DNA of 64,000 bases, from NCBI RefSeq assembly GCF_009709555.1, contig NZ_WJBG01000112.1, positions 62,001 through 126,000 of the forward strand, given 5' to 3'. Source of the DNA: Streptomyces blattellae (GTDB taxonomy: Bacteria; Actinomycetota; Actinomycetes; Streptomycetales; Streptomycetaceae). Positions 27,171-35,987 of the stretch are shown in pieces. The notes under the pieces are model-generated. The model did not search any database and was not told where the DNA came from. It saw nothing but the letters and a program-made list of their open reading frames with translations. The translations under genes and the position numbers were made by a program. Each line of letters opens with the position of its first letter. Within the stretch, counting starts at the first letter, position 1.

Positions 27171-27773
27171 ATGACCCGCTTGATCCTCGCCACCCGCAAC
27201 GCCGGGAAAATCACCGAGCTGAAGGCGATCCTCGCCGACGCAGGACTGAGCCACGACCTCGTCGGCGCGGACGCCTACCCCGACATCCCCGACGTCAAGG
27301 AAACGGGCGTCACCTTCGCCGAGAACGCCCTGCTGAAGGCCCACGCCCTGGCCCAGGCGACGGGCCTACCCGCCGTCGCCGACGACTCGGGCCTGTGCGT
27401 AGACGTGCTGAACGGCGCCCCGGGCATCTTCTCCGCCCGCTGGGCAGGCAAGCACGGCGACGACCGCGCCAACCTGGAACTCCTGCTCGCCCAGCTCTCC
27501 GACATCGCCGACGAACACCGGGGCGCCCACTTCACGTGCGCGGCAGCGCTCGCGTTGCCGGACGGGCGTGAGCGGGTGGTCGAGGGCCAACTGCGGGGCA
27601 CCCTGCGCCACACCCCTGCCGGCACGAACGGCTTCGGCTACGACCCGATCCTCCAGCCCGAGGGTGAGACCCGGACCTGCGCCGAGATGAGCGCGGACGA
27701 GAAGAACGCGATCAGCCATCGGGGGAAGGCGTTCCGGGCGCTGGTGCCGGTGGTGCGGGAGTTGCTGGGCTGA
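27171..27773 (+). CDS. rdgB: XTP/dITP pyrophosphatase (RdgB/HAM1)
   Basis: A 200-residue house-cleaning NTPase that hydrolyses XTP, ITP and dITP to monophosphates. Conserved elements are LILATRNAGKITELKAIL, ETGVTFAENALLKA, PAVADDSGLCVDVLNGAPG and TNGFGYDPILQPEG, with the C-terminal KNAISHRGKAF. The length is normal. It lies directly after the pentamer array, and a terminator hairpin follows before the convergent tRNA. Confidence 0.95.
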   Translation: MTRLILATRNAGKITELKAILADAGLSHDLVGADAYPDIPDVKETGVTFAENALLKAHALAQATGLPAVADDSGLCVDVLNGAPGIFSARWAGKHGDDRANLELLLAQLSDIADEHRGAHFTCAAALALPDGRERVVEGQLRGTLRHTPAGTNGFGYDPILQPEGETRTCAEMSADEKNAISHRGKAFRALVPVVRELLG

Positions 27774-27782
27774 GGCACGAGC

Positions 27783-27811
27783 GAGGGGCCGCCCCAGCGG
27801 GACGGCCCCTC
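27783..27811 (+). terminator. Terminator after rdgB
   Basis: GAGGGGCCG (27783-27791) pairs with CGGCCCCTC (27803-27811) around an 11-nt loop that can extend the stem. It is placed 10 bp after the rdgB stop. Confidence 0.75.
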
Positions 27812-27816
27812 TGACG

Positions 27817-27901
27817 TGCGGCCGGTGGGACTCGAACCCACACGGGTGTGAACCCACTGGGACCTAAACCCAGCATGACTGCCAAATTCCATCACGGCCG
27901 C
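27817..27901 (-). tRNA. tRNA-Leu (anticodon UAG)
   Basis: An 85-nt class II tRNA. The acceptor stem GCGGCCG pairs perfectly with CGGCCGC and the discriminator base is A. The anticodon arm CTGGG-TTTAGGT-CCCAG gives anticodon TAG. A long variable arm (GGGTTCACACCC region) and a T arm GTGGGTTCGAGTCCCAC follow. CCA is not encoded, as is common in Streptomyces. Confidence 0.93.
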
Positions 27902-27995
27902 TCAAAAACGGTCACCGCGCTCGACCGGCAGCGCTCAGTGTACGGGGACACCAGGTCACCCGGCGAGGGGCACCCGAGCCTTCGAACGCGGTCTC

Positions 27996-28463
27996 TCAGA
28001 TCCCCAGATCCTTGATGATCTTGGCTACGTGCCCGGTCGCCCGCACGTTGTACAGCGCACGTTCGACCTTGCCGTCCTCGTCCACGATCACCGTCGAGCG
28101 GATGACGCCCAGGTAGGTCTTGCCGTAGTTCTTCTTCTCGCCGTAGGCGCCGTATGACTCGATGACGGTCTTTTCGGGGTCGCCTACCAGCGTGACCTTG
28201 AGGTTTTCCTTCTCGCGGAACTTGGCCAGCTTTTCGGGGGCGTCGGGGGAGACGCCGATGACGTCGTATCCCGCGCCCGCCAGCACCTCCAGGTTGTCCG
28301 TGAAGTCGCAGGCCTGCTTCGTGCAGCCGGGGGTCAGGGCGGCCGGGTAGAAGTAGACGATGACCTTGCGGCCCTTGTGGTCGGACAGGGAGACCTCGGT
28401 GCCGTCGGCGGCGGGGAGGGTGAAGGCGGGGGCGGTGTCCCCGGGCTGCAGTCGCTCACTCAT
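27996..28463 (-). CDS. bcp: Thiol peroxidase, Bcp/PrxQ-type peroxiredoxin
   Basis: A 155-residue peroxiredoxin reducing hydroperoxides. The peroxidatic cysteine is C47 and the resolving cysteine C52 in TPGCTKQACDF, the five-residue spacing typical of BCP/PrxQ. GDTAPAFTLPAADG and KKNYGKTYLGVIRSTVIVD fit the family. The ATG at 28463 is chosen because the upstream residues are not conserved. Divergent from DUF3618. Confidence 0.92.
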   Translation of the reverse strand: MSERLQPGDTAPAFTLPAADGTEVSLSDHKGRKVIVYFYPAALTPGCTKQACDFTDNLEVLAGAGYDVIGVSPDAPEKLAKFREKENLKVTLVGDPEKTVIESYGAYGEKKNYGKTYLGVIRSTVIVDEDGKVERALYNVRATGHVAKIIKDLGI

Positions 28464-28558
28464 TCCGCCAGAGTAACGGGGGGTCCTGACAGTGCGGTCG
28501 GCGTAAGAGCTGACAGACTGTCCGGAACAGAGGAGCACCAGACTTCGGAGGCCGTACG

Positions 28559-28888
28559 GTGGCGGACACCTCGGACACCAGAACCCCGGCGCAGATCGAG
28601 GCGGACATCAAGCGTCGCCGTGACGTGCTGGCCGACACGCTCGACGAGATCGGGGTGCGGGTGCATCCGAAGACGATCGTCGGGGACGCCAAGGCCAAGG
28701 TCGTCTCCAATGTCGATCGCACCCTTGGCCGGGCGTATGTGGGCGTCAACCGGGTCGTGAGCGATGTGAAGGGGCAGTTCGTCGACAGCGAGGGTGCGCC
28801 CCGGATGGAGCGCATCGTGCCCGTCGCCCTCGTCGCCGTGGGCCTGGTGGGGCTGCTCGCGCTCGGTTCCCGGCGTCGTAAGAGCTGA
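28559..28888 (+). CDS. DUF3618 membrane protein
   Basis: A 109-residue protein with the DUF3618 signature: TPAQIEADIKRRRDVLADTL near the start, then a conserved VHPKTIVGDAKAKV region. One C-terminal membrane helix (about residues 86-103, IVPVALVAVGLVGLLALG) ends in a basic RRRKS tail. Function is unknown; the family is common in actinobacteria as a single-helix, C-tail-anchored protein. The GTG at 28559 has GGAGG 7-8 nt upstream. Confidence 0.82.
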   Translation: MADTSDTRTPAQIEADIKRRRDVLADTLDEIGVRVHPKTIVGDAKAKVVSNVDRTLGRAYVGVNRVVSDVKGQFVDSEGAPRMERIVPVALVAVGLVGLLALGSRRRKS

Positions 28889-28955
28889 CCCAAGAGCTGG
28901 CCCAAGAGCCGACCCACCGGCTCACGGACGGGTCGAAGGCAGGTAGGTTCATGAC

Positions 28956-29312
28956 GTGAGCGCCAACAGAAACGAGCACAGCACCCACCACGACAAGCTG
29001 CCCATCCGGATGCTGCACGACCGTGTACTCGTGCGGCAGGAGGCCGGTGAGGGCGAGCGGCGGTCGGGCGGGGGGATCCTGATTCCCGCCACCGCGGCGG
29101 TCGGGCGGCGGCTGGCCTGGGCCGAGGTCGTCGCGGTGGGTCAGAACGTACGGACCGTGGAGCCGGGCGACCGGGTCCTGTACGACCCGGAGGACCGGGC
29201 CGAGGTGGAGGTGCGGGGCATCCCGTACGTGCTCATGCGCGAGCGCGATCTGCACGCCGTCGCGGCCGACCGGTTCGAGGGGTCGGAGGACTCGACGGGG
29301 CTGTACCTGTAG
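28956..29312 (+). CDS. GroES-like co-chaperonin family protein
   Basis: A 118-residue protein of the Cpn10 fold. IRMLHDRVLVRQEAGEGERR, SGGGILIPATAAVGRRLAWA and VRTVEPGDRVLYDPED line up with GroES. It is longer than GroES at both ends, has no groEL neighbour, and the mobile-loop region (EGERRSGGGILIP) is altered, so it is likely a paralogue rather than the main co-chaperonin. The start is GTG 28956. Its last seven codons and stop are duplicated in tandem (29291-29312 and 29313-29334). Confidence 0.82.
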   Translation: MSANRNEHSTHHDKLPIRMLHDRVLVRQEAGEGERRSGGGILIPATAAVGRRLAWAEVVAVGQNVRTVEPGDRVLYDPEDRAEVEVRGIPYVLMRERDLHAVAADRFEGSEDSTGLYL

Positions 29313-29334
29313 CTCGACGGGGCTGTACCTGTAG
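29291..29334 (+). repeat. 22-bp tandem duplication of the groES-like 3' end
   Basis: 29291-29312 and 29313-29334 are identical and include the codons for STGLYL and the TAG stop. A degenerate further GTTCGACGG follows. Confidence 0.9.
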
Positions 29335-29347
29335 TTCGACGGTTCGA

Positions 29348-29379
29348 GGGGCTGGTGACCATCGTCACCAGCCCCTTTT
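29348..29379 (+). terminator. Terminator between groES-like and PBP genes
   Basis: A perfect 12-bp stem (GGGGCTGGTGAC with GTCACCAGCCCC) has a CATC loop and is followed by TTTT. Its symmetry suits termination from both convergent genes. Confidence 0.85.
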
Positions 29380-29407
29380 CGTCACGGGGTGCCGTCACAG
29401 GGCGCCG

Positions 29408-31801
29408 TCACAGGGTGCCGGGTGGGTCGCCGCCCGCCGTCGTCTCACCTGTCGTCTCGCCGCCGGTTTCGCCGCCCGTGGTGTCACCGGTGGTCTCGCC
29501 GGTGGTCCCGGTAGTGGTGCCGCCGGTCGTCGCGTCGCCCGTCGTGCCGCCGTCGGTCGTGGTGCCGCCGGTGGTGTCTCCGGTGGTGCCCCCGTCGGTC
29601 GTCGTACCACCGGTCGTGGTGCCGCCCGTGGCGGTCGTGCCGCCGTCGGTCTGGCCCTGTGTGTCCTGGCCGCCGGTGGTGGTGCCGTCCGTGGGCCGGC
29701 TGGTGGTCGCGCCGTCGGTCGGGGCGGCCGTGTCCGGGTCGGCGGGCGTCGTGGTCGTCGGCGGCCGGGGCTCGTCGGCGCCTTCCTGGAGCTGGAGGTC
29801 GAAGTCGGTGACCGGGGTGCCCTTCAGGGCGTCCTTGGTGAACTGCGCCCAGATCTCGGTGGGCGCCCCGCCGCCGTTGATCCGGTCCAGGCCCATCGCG
29901 CCGTACAGCGGCTCGTGCTGGGCGGTGACCGGATCCTGGCCCATGACGGAGACGACCGTCGCCAGGTCGGGGGTGTAGCCGGCGAACCAGGCGGCCGTGT
30001 CGTTCTCCGCGGTGCCGGTCTTGCCTGCCGCCGGGCGGCCGGCGGCCTGGGCGGCGGTGGCGGTGCCGTTGTCGACGACGCTCTGCAGCATCGACGTCGT
30101 GGTGTCGGCGGCCTCGCGGCTGACGACCTGCCGGGTGGACCGCTCCGGCAGCTCCACGACGTCCGCGCCCTCCTTGGTGATCTTGTCGATCAGGGTGTAC
30201 GTGCCGTGCTTGCCGTGGTTGGCGAGTGTCGCGTACGCCTCCGCCATGTCGAGGACGCTGGCGGTGGCGGTGCCGAGCGCGATGGACGGGGTGCCGGTCA
30301 GGTCGGGGGTGGTGCCCGGGATGCCGAGGTCGACCGCGGTCCGGCGGACCAGGTCGGGGCCGACGTCGACGGCCATCTGCGCGTACACCGAGTTGACGGA
30401 CTTGTCGGTGGCGGTGCGGACGGTGATGTCGCCGTAGTTGACGTCGTCCTCGTTCTCGGGGGCGTAGGAGCCGCCGCTCCAGCCCCGTACGGGGCGTTCG
30501 CTGGTGCCGTCGTAGACGGTGTTCGGGGTGATGGGACGGCCGTCCTGGGTGACGGATTCGTTCTCGACGGCCGAGGTGAACACGAACGGTTTGAAGGTGG
30601 AGCCGACCTGGAAGTCGCGGCGGGTGGCGTTGTTCGTGTACTGCTTCACGTAGTCGATGCCGCCGTACATGGCGACGACCTTGCCGGTCTTGGGGTCGAC
30701 GGCGGCGCCGCCCGCGCGGACGTAGCTGTCGACCTTGTTGTTCTCCTTGTCCAGCTTGGACATCAACTGGTCGTCGACGGCCTTCACGAAGGCGTTCTGC
30801 CTGCTCTTCTGCAGGGTGGTGGTGATCCGGTAGCCGCCGGCGTCCAGCTTCTCCGAAGTGACGATCTTGTTCTGGATGAGATAGTCCTTGATCGCGGCGA
30901 CGATGTAGCCGCGCTGCCCGGACAGACCGGTCGAGACGGTCTGCTCCTTCGGCATCGGGAACTTCAGCCCCGCCCGGGCGGTCTCGCTGAGCCAGCCCTC
31001 CTTGACCATGCCGTCGAGGACGTAGTTCCAACGGGCCTCGGCGGCGGCCCTGTTCTCGGGGTGGGCGACGACGTCGTACTCGCTGGGCGCGTTCAGCAGG
31101 GCGGCGAGATAGGCGCCGTGGGCCGCGTCCAGGTCCATGGCGTCCATGCCGTAGTAGGCCTGGGCGGCGGCCTGGATGCCGTAGGCGTTGCGGCCGAAGT
31201 AGCTGGTGTTGAGGTAGCCCTGGAGGATGTCGTCCTTGCTCTGCTCCCGGTCCAGCTTGATCGAGATGAAGAACTCCTTCACCTTGCGGGTGACGGTCTG
31301 TTCCTGGGCCAGGTAGTAGTTCTTCACATACTGCTGGGTGATCGTCGAGCCGGACTGCTTGCCCTTGCCGGTCACCGTGTTCCAGGCGGCGCGGACCATC
31401 GCCATGGGGTCGATCGCGGACTCGGAGTAGAACTCGCGGTCCTCGGCGGCCAGTACGGAGTGCTGTGCGGCCTTGGAGACCTGCGCGAGGGTGACGTTCT
31501 CGCGGTTGACCTCGCCGTCACGCGCGAGCTGACTGCCGTCGGCGTACAGGTAGACGTTGCTCTGCTTGGTCGCGAGTGCGTTCGCGGGCGGGATCTTGAC
31601 CAGGGAGTAGCCGAGGAAGAACAGGCCGGCCAGCAGCAGTATCCCGATGACGAAGGTGCCGAGCACCATGCGCCAGGTCGGGATCAGCCGGCGCCAACCG
31701 GTGCGCCTGGGGCGCTTCTTGCCGTCCGGCTGCTGCGCCGCCTCCGGCTCTCTCGGTGCCCATCCCGGGCCCGGCCGGTGCTGCTGCGGCTCGTCGTTCA
31801 T
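29408..31801 (-). CDS. Class A penicillin-binding protein (bifunctional)
   Basis: A 797-residue peptidoglycan synthase. It has a cytoplasmic head, a membrane helix (about 46-68), and a GT51 glycosyltransferase with catalytic E120 in LAAEDREFY and GSTITQQYVKNYYL. The transpeptidase has S401-T-F-K404, S468-V-N470 and K594-T-G. All catalytic residues are present. A tail of about 110 residues rich in Thr, Gly and Asp (many TTGGTT-like units) follows the enzyme domain and probably lies in the cell wall. The ATG at 31801 is preferred; a GTG three codons upstream is too close to AGGAG. Confidence 0.93.
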   Translation of the reverse strand: MNDEPQQHRPGPGWAPREPEAAQQPDGKKRPRRTGWRRLIPTWRMVLGTFVIGILLLAGLFFLGYSLVKIPPANALATKQSNVYLYADGSQLARDGEVNRENVTLAQVSKAAQHSVLAAEDREFYSESAIDPMAMVRAAWNTVTGKGKQSGSTITQQYVKNYYLAQEQTVTRKVKEFFISIKLDREQSKDDILQGYLNTSYFGRNAYGIQAAAQAYYGMDAMDLDAAHGAYLAALLNAPSEYDVVAHPENRAAAEARWNYVLDGMVKEGWLSETARAGLKFPMPKEQTVSTGLSGQRGYIVAAIKDYLIQNKIVTSEKLDAGGYRITTTLQKSRQNAFVKAVDDQLMSKLDKENNKVDSYVRAGGAAVDPKTGKVVAMYGGIDYVKQYTNNATRRDFQVGSTFKPFVFTSAVENESVTQDGRPITPNTVYDGTSERPVRGWSGGSYAPENEDDVNYGDITVRTATDKSVNSVYAQMAVDVGPDLVRRTAVDLGIPGTTPDLTGTPSIALGTATASVLDMAEAYATLANHGKHGTYTLIDKITKEGADVVELPERSTRQVVSREAADTTTSMLQSVVDNGTATAAQAAGRPAAGKTGTAENDTAAWFAGYTPDLATVVSVMGQDPVTAQHEPLYGAMGLDRINGGGAPTEIWAQFTKDALKGTPVTDFDLQLQEGADEPRPPTTTTPADPDTAAPTDGATTSRPTDGTTTGGQDTQGQTDGGTTATGGTTTGGTTTDGGTTGDTTGGTTTDGGTTGDATTGGTTTGTTGETTGDTTGGETGGETTGETTAGGDPPGTL

Positions 31802-32027
31802 GTTGTGCACGGACTCCTGTTTTACGTCTGTTTTACGTCTGTTTTGCGTCGTACGTTCCCGTACGTTCCCGTACGCCTTCTGTTGCCCCCAGTTGAAGAC
31901 TGTCGCACCCGGCCATCAGTTCCCTACTCGGCACGCTTCGGGCCGGAAAATACGGTGGCAGTTCGCGTCGCGCGCGCACTAGGCTCCTGCGCTTCGGTGC
32001 CGGGCGCGGGTGAGGAGGGCTGTGGGT
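31802..32027. promoter_or_regulatory. Divergent promoter region of the PBP and ABC exporter, with short repeats
   Basis: A 226-bp region. TCTGTTTTACG-type units occur three times at about 31817-31848 and CGTACGTTCC twice at 31850-31872. Both divergent genes must be transcribed from here. No specific operator is recognised. Confidence 0.4.
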
Positions 32028-32828
32028 GTGGGCTCCGTGCGGCTTTACGCGGCCGTGGCGGTGGGGGGTTTCAGACGGTACGCGACGTATCGGGCGGCGA
32101 CCGCGGCGGGGGTTTTCACCAATACGGTGTTCGGGCTGATCCTGGTCTACACATACCTGGCGTTGTGGGACGAGCGGCCGCACCTCGGGGGGTACGACCA
32201 GGCGCAGGCGGTCACCTATGTGTGGCTGGGGCAGGCGTTGCTGGCGGCGCTGGCCATCCAGGGCGGGGGCTTCGAGAGCGAACTCATGGAACGCATCCGT
32301 ACGGGTGAGATCGCGATCGACCTCTACCGGCCGGCCGACCTTCAACTGTGGTGGCTGGCAAACGATCTGGGCAGGACCCTGTTCCAGCTTCTGGGGCGGG
32401 GCGTGATCCCCTTCGTCTTCGGGGCGCTGGTCTTCCCGTCGGCGCTGCCGCGCTCCCCGCTGACCTGGCTGTCGTTCCTGGTCGTGGTCCCGCTCGGGGC
32501 GGTCGTCAGCTTCGGGATCCGCTATCTGGTGGCGCTGAGCGCGTTCTGGCTGCTGGACGGCAAGGGCATGCTGCAGCTTCTGATGATCACTGGGGTGTTC
32601 TGCTCGGGGATGACGCTGCCGCTGAACGTGTTCCCGGGGGCGCTCGGCGAGGTCGTACGGGCTCTGCCGTGGTCGGCGCTGCTGCAACTGCCCGCGGACG
32701 TACTGATGGGAGAGACCGACCCGTTGGGTGCCTACGTCTTCGCGGCGGCCTGGGCGGTGGTGCTGCTGGCGGCCGGGCGGCTGCTGCAGTCGGCGGCGAC
32801 GCGGCGGGTGGTGGTCCAGGGTGGGTGA
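32028..32828 (+). CDS. ABC-2 type transporter permease, first subunit
   Basis: A 266-residue membrane protein with six predicted helices. It is related to the DUF990/ABC-2 permeases paired with DrrA/NatA-like ATPases. Typical segments are RIRTGEIAIDLYRPADLQLW and FWLLDGKGMLQLLMITGVFC. GTG 32028 is chosen because GGAGGG stands 8 nt upstream (32014-32019 region); GTG codons at 32010 and 32022 are poorly placed. It overlaps the next permease by 8 bp. Substrate unknown. Confidence 0.85.
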   Translation: MGSVRLYAAVAVGGFRRYATYRAATAAGVFTNTVFGLILVYTYLALWDERPHLGGYDQAQAVTYVWLGQALLAALAIQGGGFESELMERIRTGEIAIDLYRPADLQLWWLANDLGRTLFQLLGRGVIPFVFGALVFPSALPRSPLTWLSFLVVVPLGAVVSFGIRYLVALSAFWLLDGKGMLQLLMITGVFCSGMTLPLNVFPGALGEVVRALPWSALLQLPADVLMGETDPLGAYVFAAAWAVVLLAAGRLLQSAATRRVVVQGG

Positions 32829-33642
32829 GGCGAGCCGTGCGGTGGACGGGCTGCGCGCCTATGGGCTGATCGCCGGGATGTGGATCCGCTCCAGCATGGC
32901 CTATCGCGTCTCCTTCGCCATGACCGTGGTGGGCAATCTGCTGCTGTCCGGGCTCGACTTCGTCGCGATCTTGCTGATGTTCTCGCGGGTCGACTCGCTC
33001 GGCGGCTACTCACTGCCCGAGGTCGCCCTGTTGTACGGCCTGTCCGTCACGTCCTTCGGTCTCACGGACCTGGCGGTCAACTCGCTGGGCCAGCTGGGCC
33101 AGCGGGTACGGGACGGCACGCTCGACACGCTGCTGGTGCGGCCGGCGCCGGTGCTCGCGCAGGCCGCGGCGGACCGCTTCGCGCTGCGCCGGGTCGCCCG
33201 GCTCACGCAGGGGGCGCTGGTGCTGGGCTACGCGCTCCTCGCGGTCGACGTCGACTGGACGCCGGCCAAGGTGCTGCTGGTGCCGGTCATGCTCGTCAGC
33301 GGTGCGGCGATCTTCGGCGCGGTGTTCGTCGCCGGCGCGGCCTTTCAGATCCTGGTGCAGGATGCGGCCGAGGTGCAGAGCGCGTTCACGTACGGCGGCA
33401 CGACGCTGCTGCAGTATCCGCCCACCGTGTTCGGCACGGAACTGGTGCGCGGCGTGACCTTCGTGGTGCCGCTGGCCTTCGTCAACTGGCTGCCGGCGAC
33501 CTATGTGCTGGGGCGGCCGTATCCGCTCGACCTGCCGGCCTGGGTGGCGTTCACGCCGCCGCTGGCCGCCGCGGCGTGCTGTGCGGTGGCGGGGCTGGCG
33601 TGGCGGGCGGGCCTTCGCTCGTACCGGAGTACAGGGAGTTGA
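32821..33642 (+). CDS. ABC-2 type transporter permease, second subunit
   Basis: A 273-residue permease with six predicted membrane helices, homologous in layout to its neighbour: a matching RVRDGTLDTLLVRPAPVLAQ loop, and FVVPLAFVNWLPATYVLGRP near the end. It starts at GTG 32821, eight bases inside the upstream gene, and ends 6 bp before the ATPase gene, so the three genes form one transcript. The two permeases and the ATPase should assemble as a heterodimeric exporter. Confidence 0.87.
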   Translation: MGEASRAVDGLRAYGLIAGMWIRSSMAYRVSFAMTVVGNLLLSGLDFVAILLMFSRVDSLGGYSLPEVALLYGLSVTSFGLTDLAVNSLGQLGQRVRDGTLDTLLVRPAPVLAQAAADRFALRRVARLTQGALVLGYALLAVDVDWTPAKVLLVPVMLVSGAAIFGAVFVAGAAFQILVQDAAEVQSAFTYGGTTLLQYPPTVFGTELVRGVTFVVPLAFVNWLPATYVLGRPYPLDLPAWVAFTPPLAAAACCAVAGLAWRAGLRSYRSTGS

Positions 33643-33648
33643 ACGGAC

Positions 33649-34728
33649 GTGACGGATGTGACGGACGTGACGGACGTGACGGATACGTGGCGGATATGGC
33701 GGAAACAGACTGAAGTGACTGAAGTGACTGAGTGTTTCATCGACGTCGATCGTCTCGAAAAGGTCTTCACCGTCCGCAAGAAGACCGGCTTCCTCAAACG
33801 TGAGCGGCGGGAGGTGCGGGCGGTCGACTCGATCACCTTCTCCGTGGCGCGCGGCGAGATGGTCGGGTACATCGGGCCGAACGGCGCCGGCAAGTCGACG
33901 ACGATCAAGATGCTGACGGGGATCCTGACGCCGAGCGGGGGCCGGCTGCGGGTGGCGGGCATCGACCCGTCGCGCGAGCGCACCCGCCTGGCTCGCCGCA
34001 TAGGGGTGGTGTTCGGGCAGCGCACGACGCTGTGGTGGGACCTGCCGCTGATCGACTCGTACCGCCTGATGCACCGCATGTACCGGATCCCGGACGCCCG
34101 TTACCGCGAGAACCTCGACCGCTGCGTCGAACTCCTCGAAATGGAGGCCCTGCTGGACGTGCCCGTACGGCAGCTCTCGCTGGGCCAGCGGATGCGCGGC
34201 GACATCGCGGCGGCCCTGCTGCACGACCCCGAGGTGCTGTACCTCGACGAGCCGACGATCGGCCTCGACGTCATCTCCAAGGCCAAGGTGCGGGAGTTCC
34301 TGCGGGAGTTGAACGCCGAGCGCGGCACCACGGTCCTGCTGACCACGCACGACCTCCAGGACATCGAGCAGTTGTGCTCGCGGGTGATGGTCATCGACCA
34401 CGGCCGGCTCATGTACGACGGCCCGCTCGACGGCCTGCACGAGGCGGGGGAGAGCGAGCGGACCCTGGTGGTGGACCTGGAGCGTGAGCTCCCGCCGATC
34501 GAGGCGCCGCCCGCGAGGGTCGTACGGGTGGAAGGGCCGCGCCAGTGGCTCGCCTTTCCGGCGTCTCAGTCGGCGGCGCCCCTGGTGGCGCGGATCGCCG
34601 CGGAGTATCCGCTGGTGGATCTGTCGGTGCGGGAGCCGGACATCGAGGCCGTGATCGCGAGGATGCTGCACTCGTTGGGGGACAGCCCCGGGGCCCCGCG
34701 TCCCCCGCAGGAGCGGGCTACCGCATAG
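33649..34728 (+). CDS. ABC transporter ATPase (DrrA/NatA type)
   Basis: A 359-residue ATPase. Walker A is GPNGAGKST, the signature is LSLGQRMRGDIAAALLHDP, Walker B is VLYLDEPTIGLD, and TTVLLTTHDLQDIEQLC carries the H-loop. A C-terminal extension is typical of the DrrA/NatA exporters. The N terminus is abnormal: the first 12 codons are four GTG-ACG-GAY units (T-D-V repeats), followed by TEV repeats, so every unit offers an in-frame GTG start. The conserved domain begins near residue 29. It is coupled with two permeases upstream. Confidence 0.9.
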   Translation: MTDVTDVTDVTDTWRIWRKQTEVTEVTECFIDVDRLEKVFTVRKKTGFLKRERREVRAVDSITFSVARGEMVGYIGPNGAGKSTTIKMLTGILTPSGGRLRVAGIDPSRERTRLARRIGVVFGQRTTLWWDLPLIDSYRLMHRMYRIPDARYRENLDRCVELLEMEALLDVPVRQLSLGQRMRGDIAAALLHDPEVLYLDEPTIGLDVISKAKVREFLRELNAERGTTVLLTTHDLQDIEQLCSRVMVIDHGRLMYDGPLDGLHEAGESERTLVVDLERELPPIEAPPARVVRVEGPRQWLAFPASQSAAPLVARIAAEYPLVDLSVREPDIEAVIARMLHSLGDSPGAPRPPQERATA

Positions 34729-35019
34729 TGCCCGAGCGTTCGAACTCGTAGGCTCACCAGTCGGATCAGCGTTCCGTAGTGATCCTGTGCCAGACCGTCA
34801 TGTGCACGGCCGGCGCCCAGGCGACGTCGGGCACCCTCCTCGGTCCTACAGCCGTGCAAGCTGGACCGACCAGCGTCCGGAGGGACGTGCTACGCGGGCC
34901 GATCGCTTCGGCGACCGGCACCAGGGTACGAAGGCGTTCGGTGTATATCGGGCATGCTGTCATGCCCGATACCTTGGTTGCTCCAGGGATACCCAAGCCG
35001 AGCAGAGACGCTGAGGGAT

Positions 35020-35853
35020 ATGACGGACGATGCCCCGGAGCTGCGTGCCTCCGACGCCGATCGTGAACGAGTCGCCGAGGTGCTGCGGGACGCTCTGGCC
35101 GAGGGCCGGCTCGACATGGCGGAGTTCGAGGAGCGGCTGGACGCGACGTACCAGGCGCGGACGTACGGCGAACTGGCGCCGATCATTCGCGACCTGCCCG
35201 CCGCCGGGGCGGTCCCGCCGACTGTCGACCTGGTCAAGGAGCCCGGCCAGAGCGGGGACTGAGCCCAGCGGATCGTCGGCGGCGAGGGCTCGTCCACGCG
35301 GGGTATCGCGGTGATGTCCGGATTCCAGCGCAAGGGGCGCTGGACCGTGCCCAAGCGGTTCAACTGCTTCGCCTTCTGGGGCGGCGGTGAGATCGATCTG
35401 CGCGAGGCGAACTTCGCGGACCGCGAGGTCCAGATCAACTGCGTTGCGATCATGGGCGGGATGAAGGTGATCGTGCCGCCCGGCGTCGAGGTCGTCGTCC
35501 GCGGGATCGGCGTCATGGGCGGCTTCGACCAGCGTGAGGAGGGTGTGCCGGGGGACCTCGGGGCGCCTCGGGTGATCCTCACCGGGTTCGCCTTCTGGGG
35601 TGGCGTGGGTGTCGAGCGCAAGCTGACCCGCGCCGAGAAGCAGCGGCTGCGGGAGGAACGGCGGCAGGCGAAGCTGGACCGCAAGGCTTCGAAGCGGGAG
35701 CTGGGGGAGTCCTCCCGGGACAATATGCACGACGCTCATCAGCGGATGCTGGACGGCCACCGGAGCCTCATGCACGACCGCCACGAGGAGCGGCGGGAGC
35801 TGCAGCGGGAACGGCGGGAGCAGAGGGAGCGGCGTCGGCGCGGGGAGGACTGA
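35020..35853 (+). pseudogene. DUF1707 / LiaF-like protein gene interrupted by an in-frame TGA
   Basis: One continuous frame encodes an N-terminal DUF1707 domain (LRASDADRERVAEVLRDAL, EGRLDMAEFEERLDATYQ). A TGA follows at 35260-35262, and then the C-terminal cell-wall-active-response (LiaF-like) part: GRWTVPKRFNCFAFWGGGEI, CVAIMGGMKVIVPPGVEVVV and a basic helical tail. Homologues I know are single proteins, with a tryptophan plausible at the stop (TGG to TGA), so this looks like one point mutation. ORFs 35020-35262 and 35314-35853 remain open, the second with an ATG after GTG, so separate translation is possible. GAGGG precedes the first ATG. Confidence 0.7.
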
Positions 35854-35889
35854 GCCGGGGTCGCAGGTCGCCCGGCGATTAGGGGGCTG

Positions 35890-35980
35890 AGCGGGGGCGG
35901 GTCGCGCGGCCCGGCGCTGACGGGGTGCCGCCCGCGCCCGCCCGTGCCGCCCAGGCGGCACGACTGCCCGCGGCTGAGCA
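35890..35980. repeat. Composite extragenic palindrome, copy 1
   Basis: The hairpin GTGCCGCC-CA-GGCGGCAC (35944-35961) is flanked by GGGTCGCGCGGCCCGGCGCT. The same two modules occur in inverted order at 39035-39178, so this is a REP-like repeat family. It lies between the DUF1707 gene and the convergent lipase gene. Confidence 0.75.
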
Positions 35981-35987
35981 GGGCCGC

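Noticed and set aside
29915..32308. A 797-codon + strand frame opposite the PBP
   Set aside because: Antisense to a complete class A PBP; Val/Gly/Leu-rich with no recognisable domain.
34779..35066. Possible small gene upstream of the DUF1707 gene
   Set aside because: Short frames on both strands lack codon bias, ribosome sites and recognisable motifs; the region reads as promoter/intergenic.
35260..35262. Possible selenocysteine codon in the DUF1707 gene
   Set aside because: No SECIS-like structure is evident just downstream, and homologues are not selenoproteins; a nonsense change is simpler.
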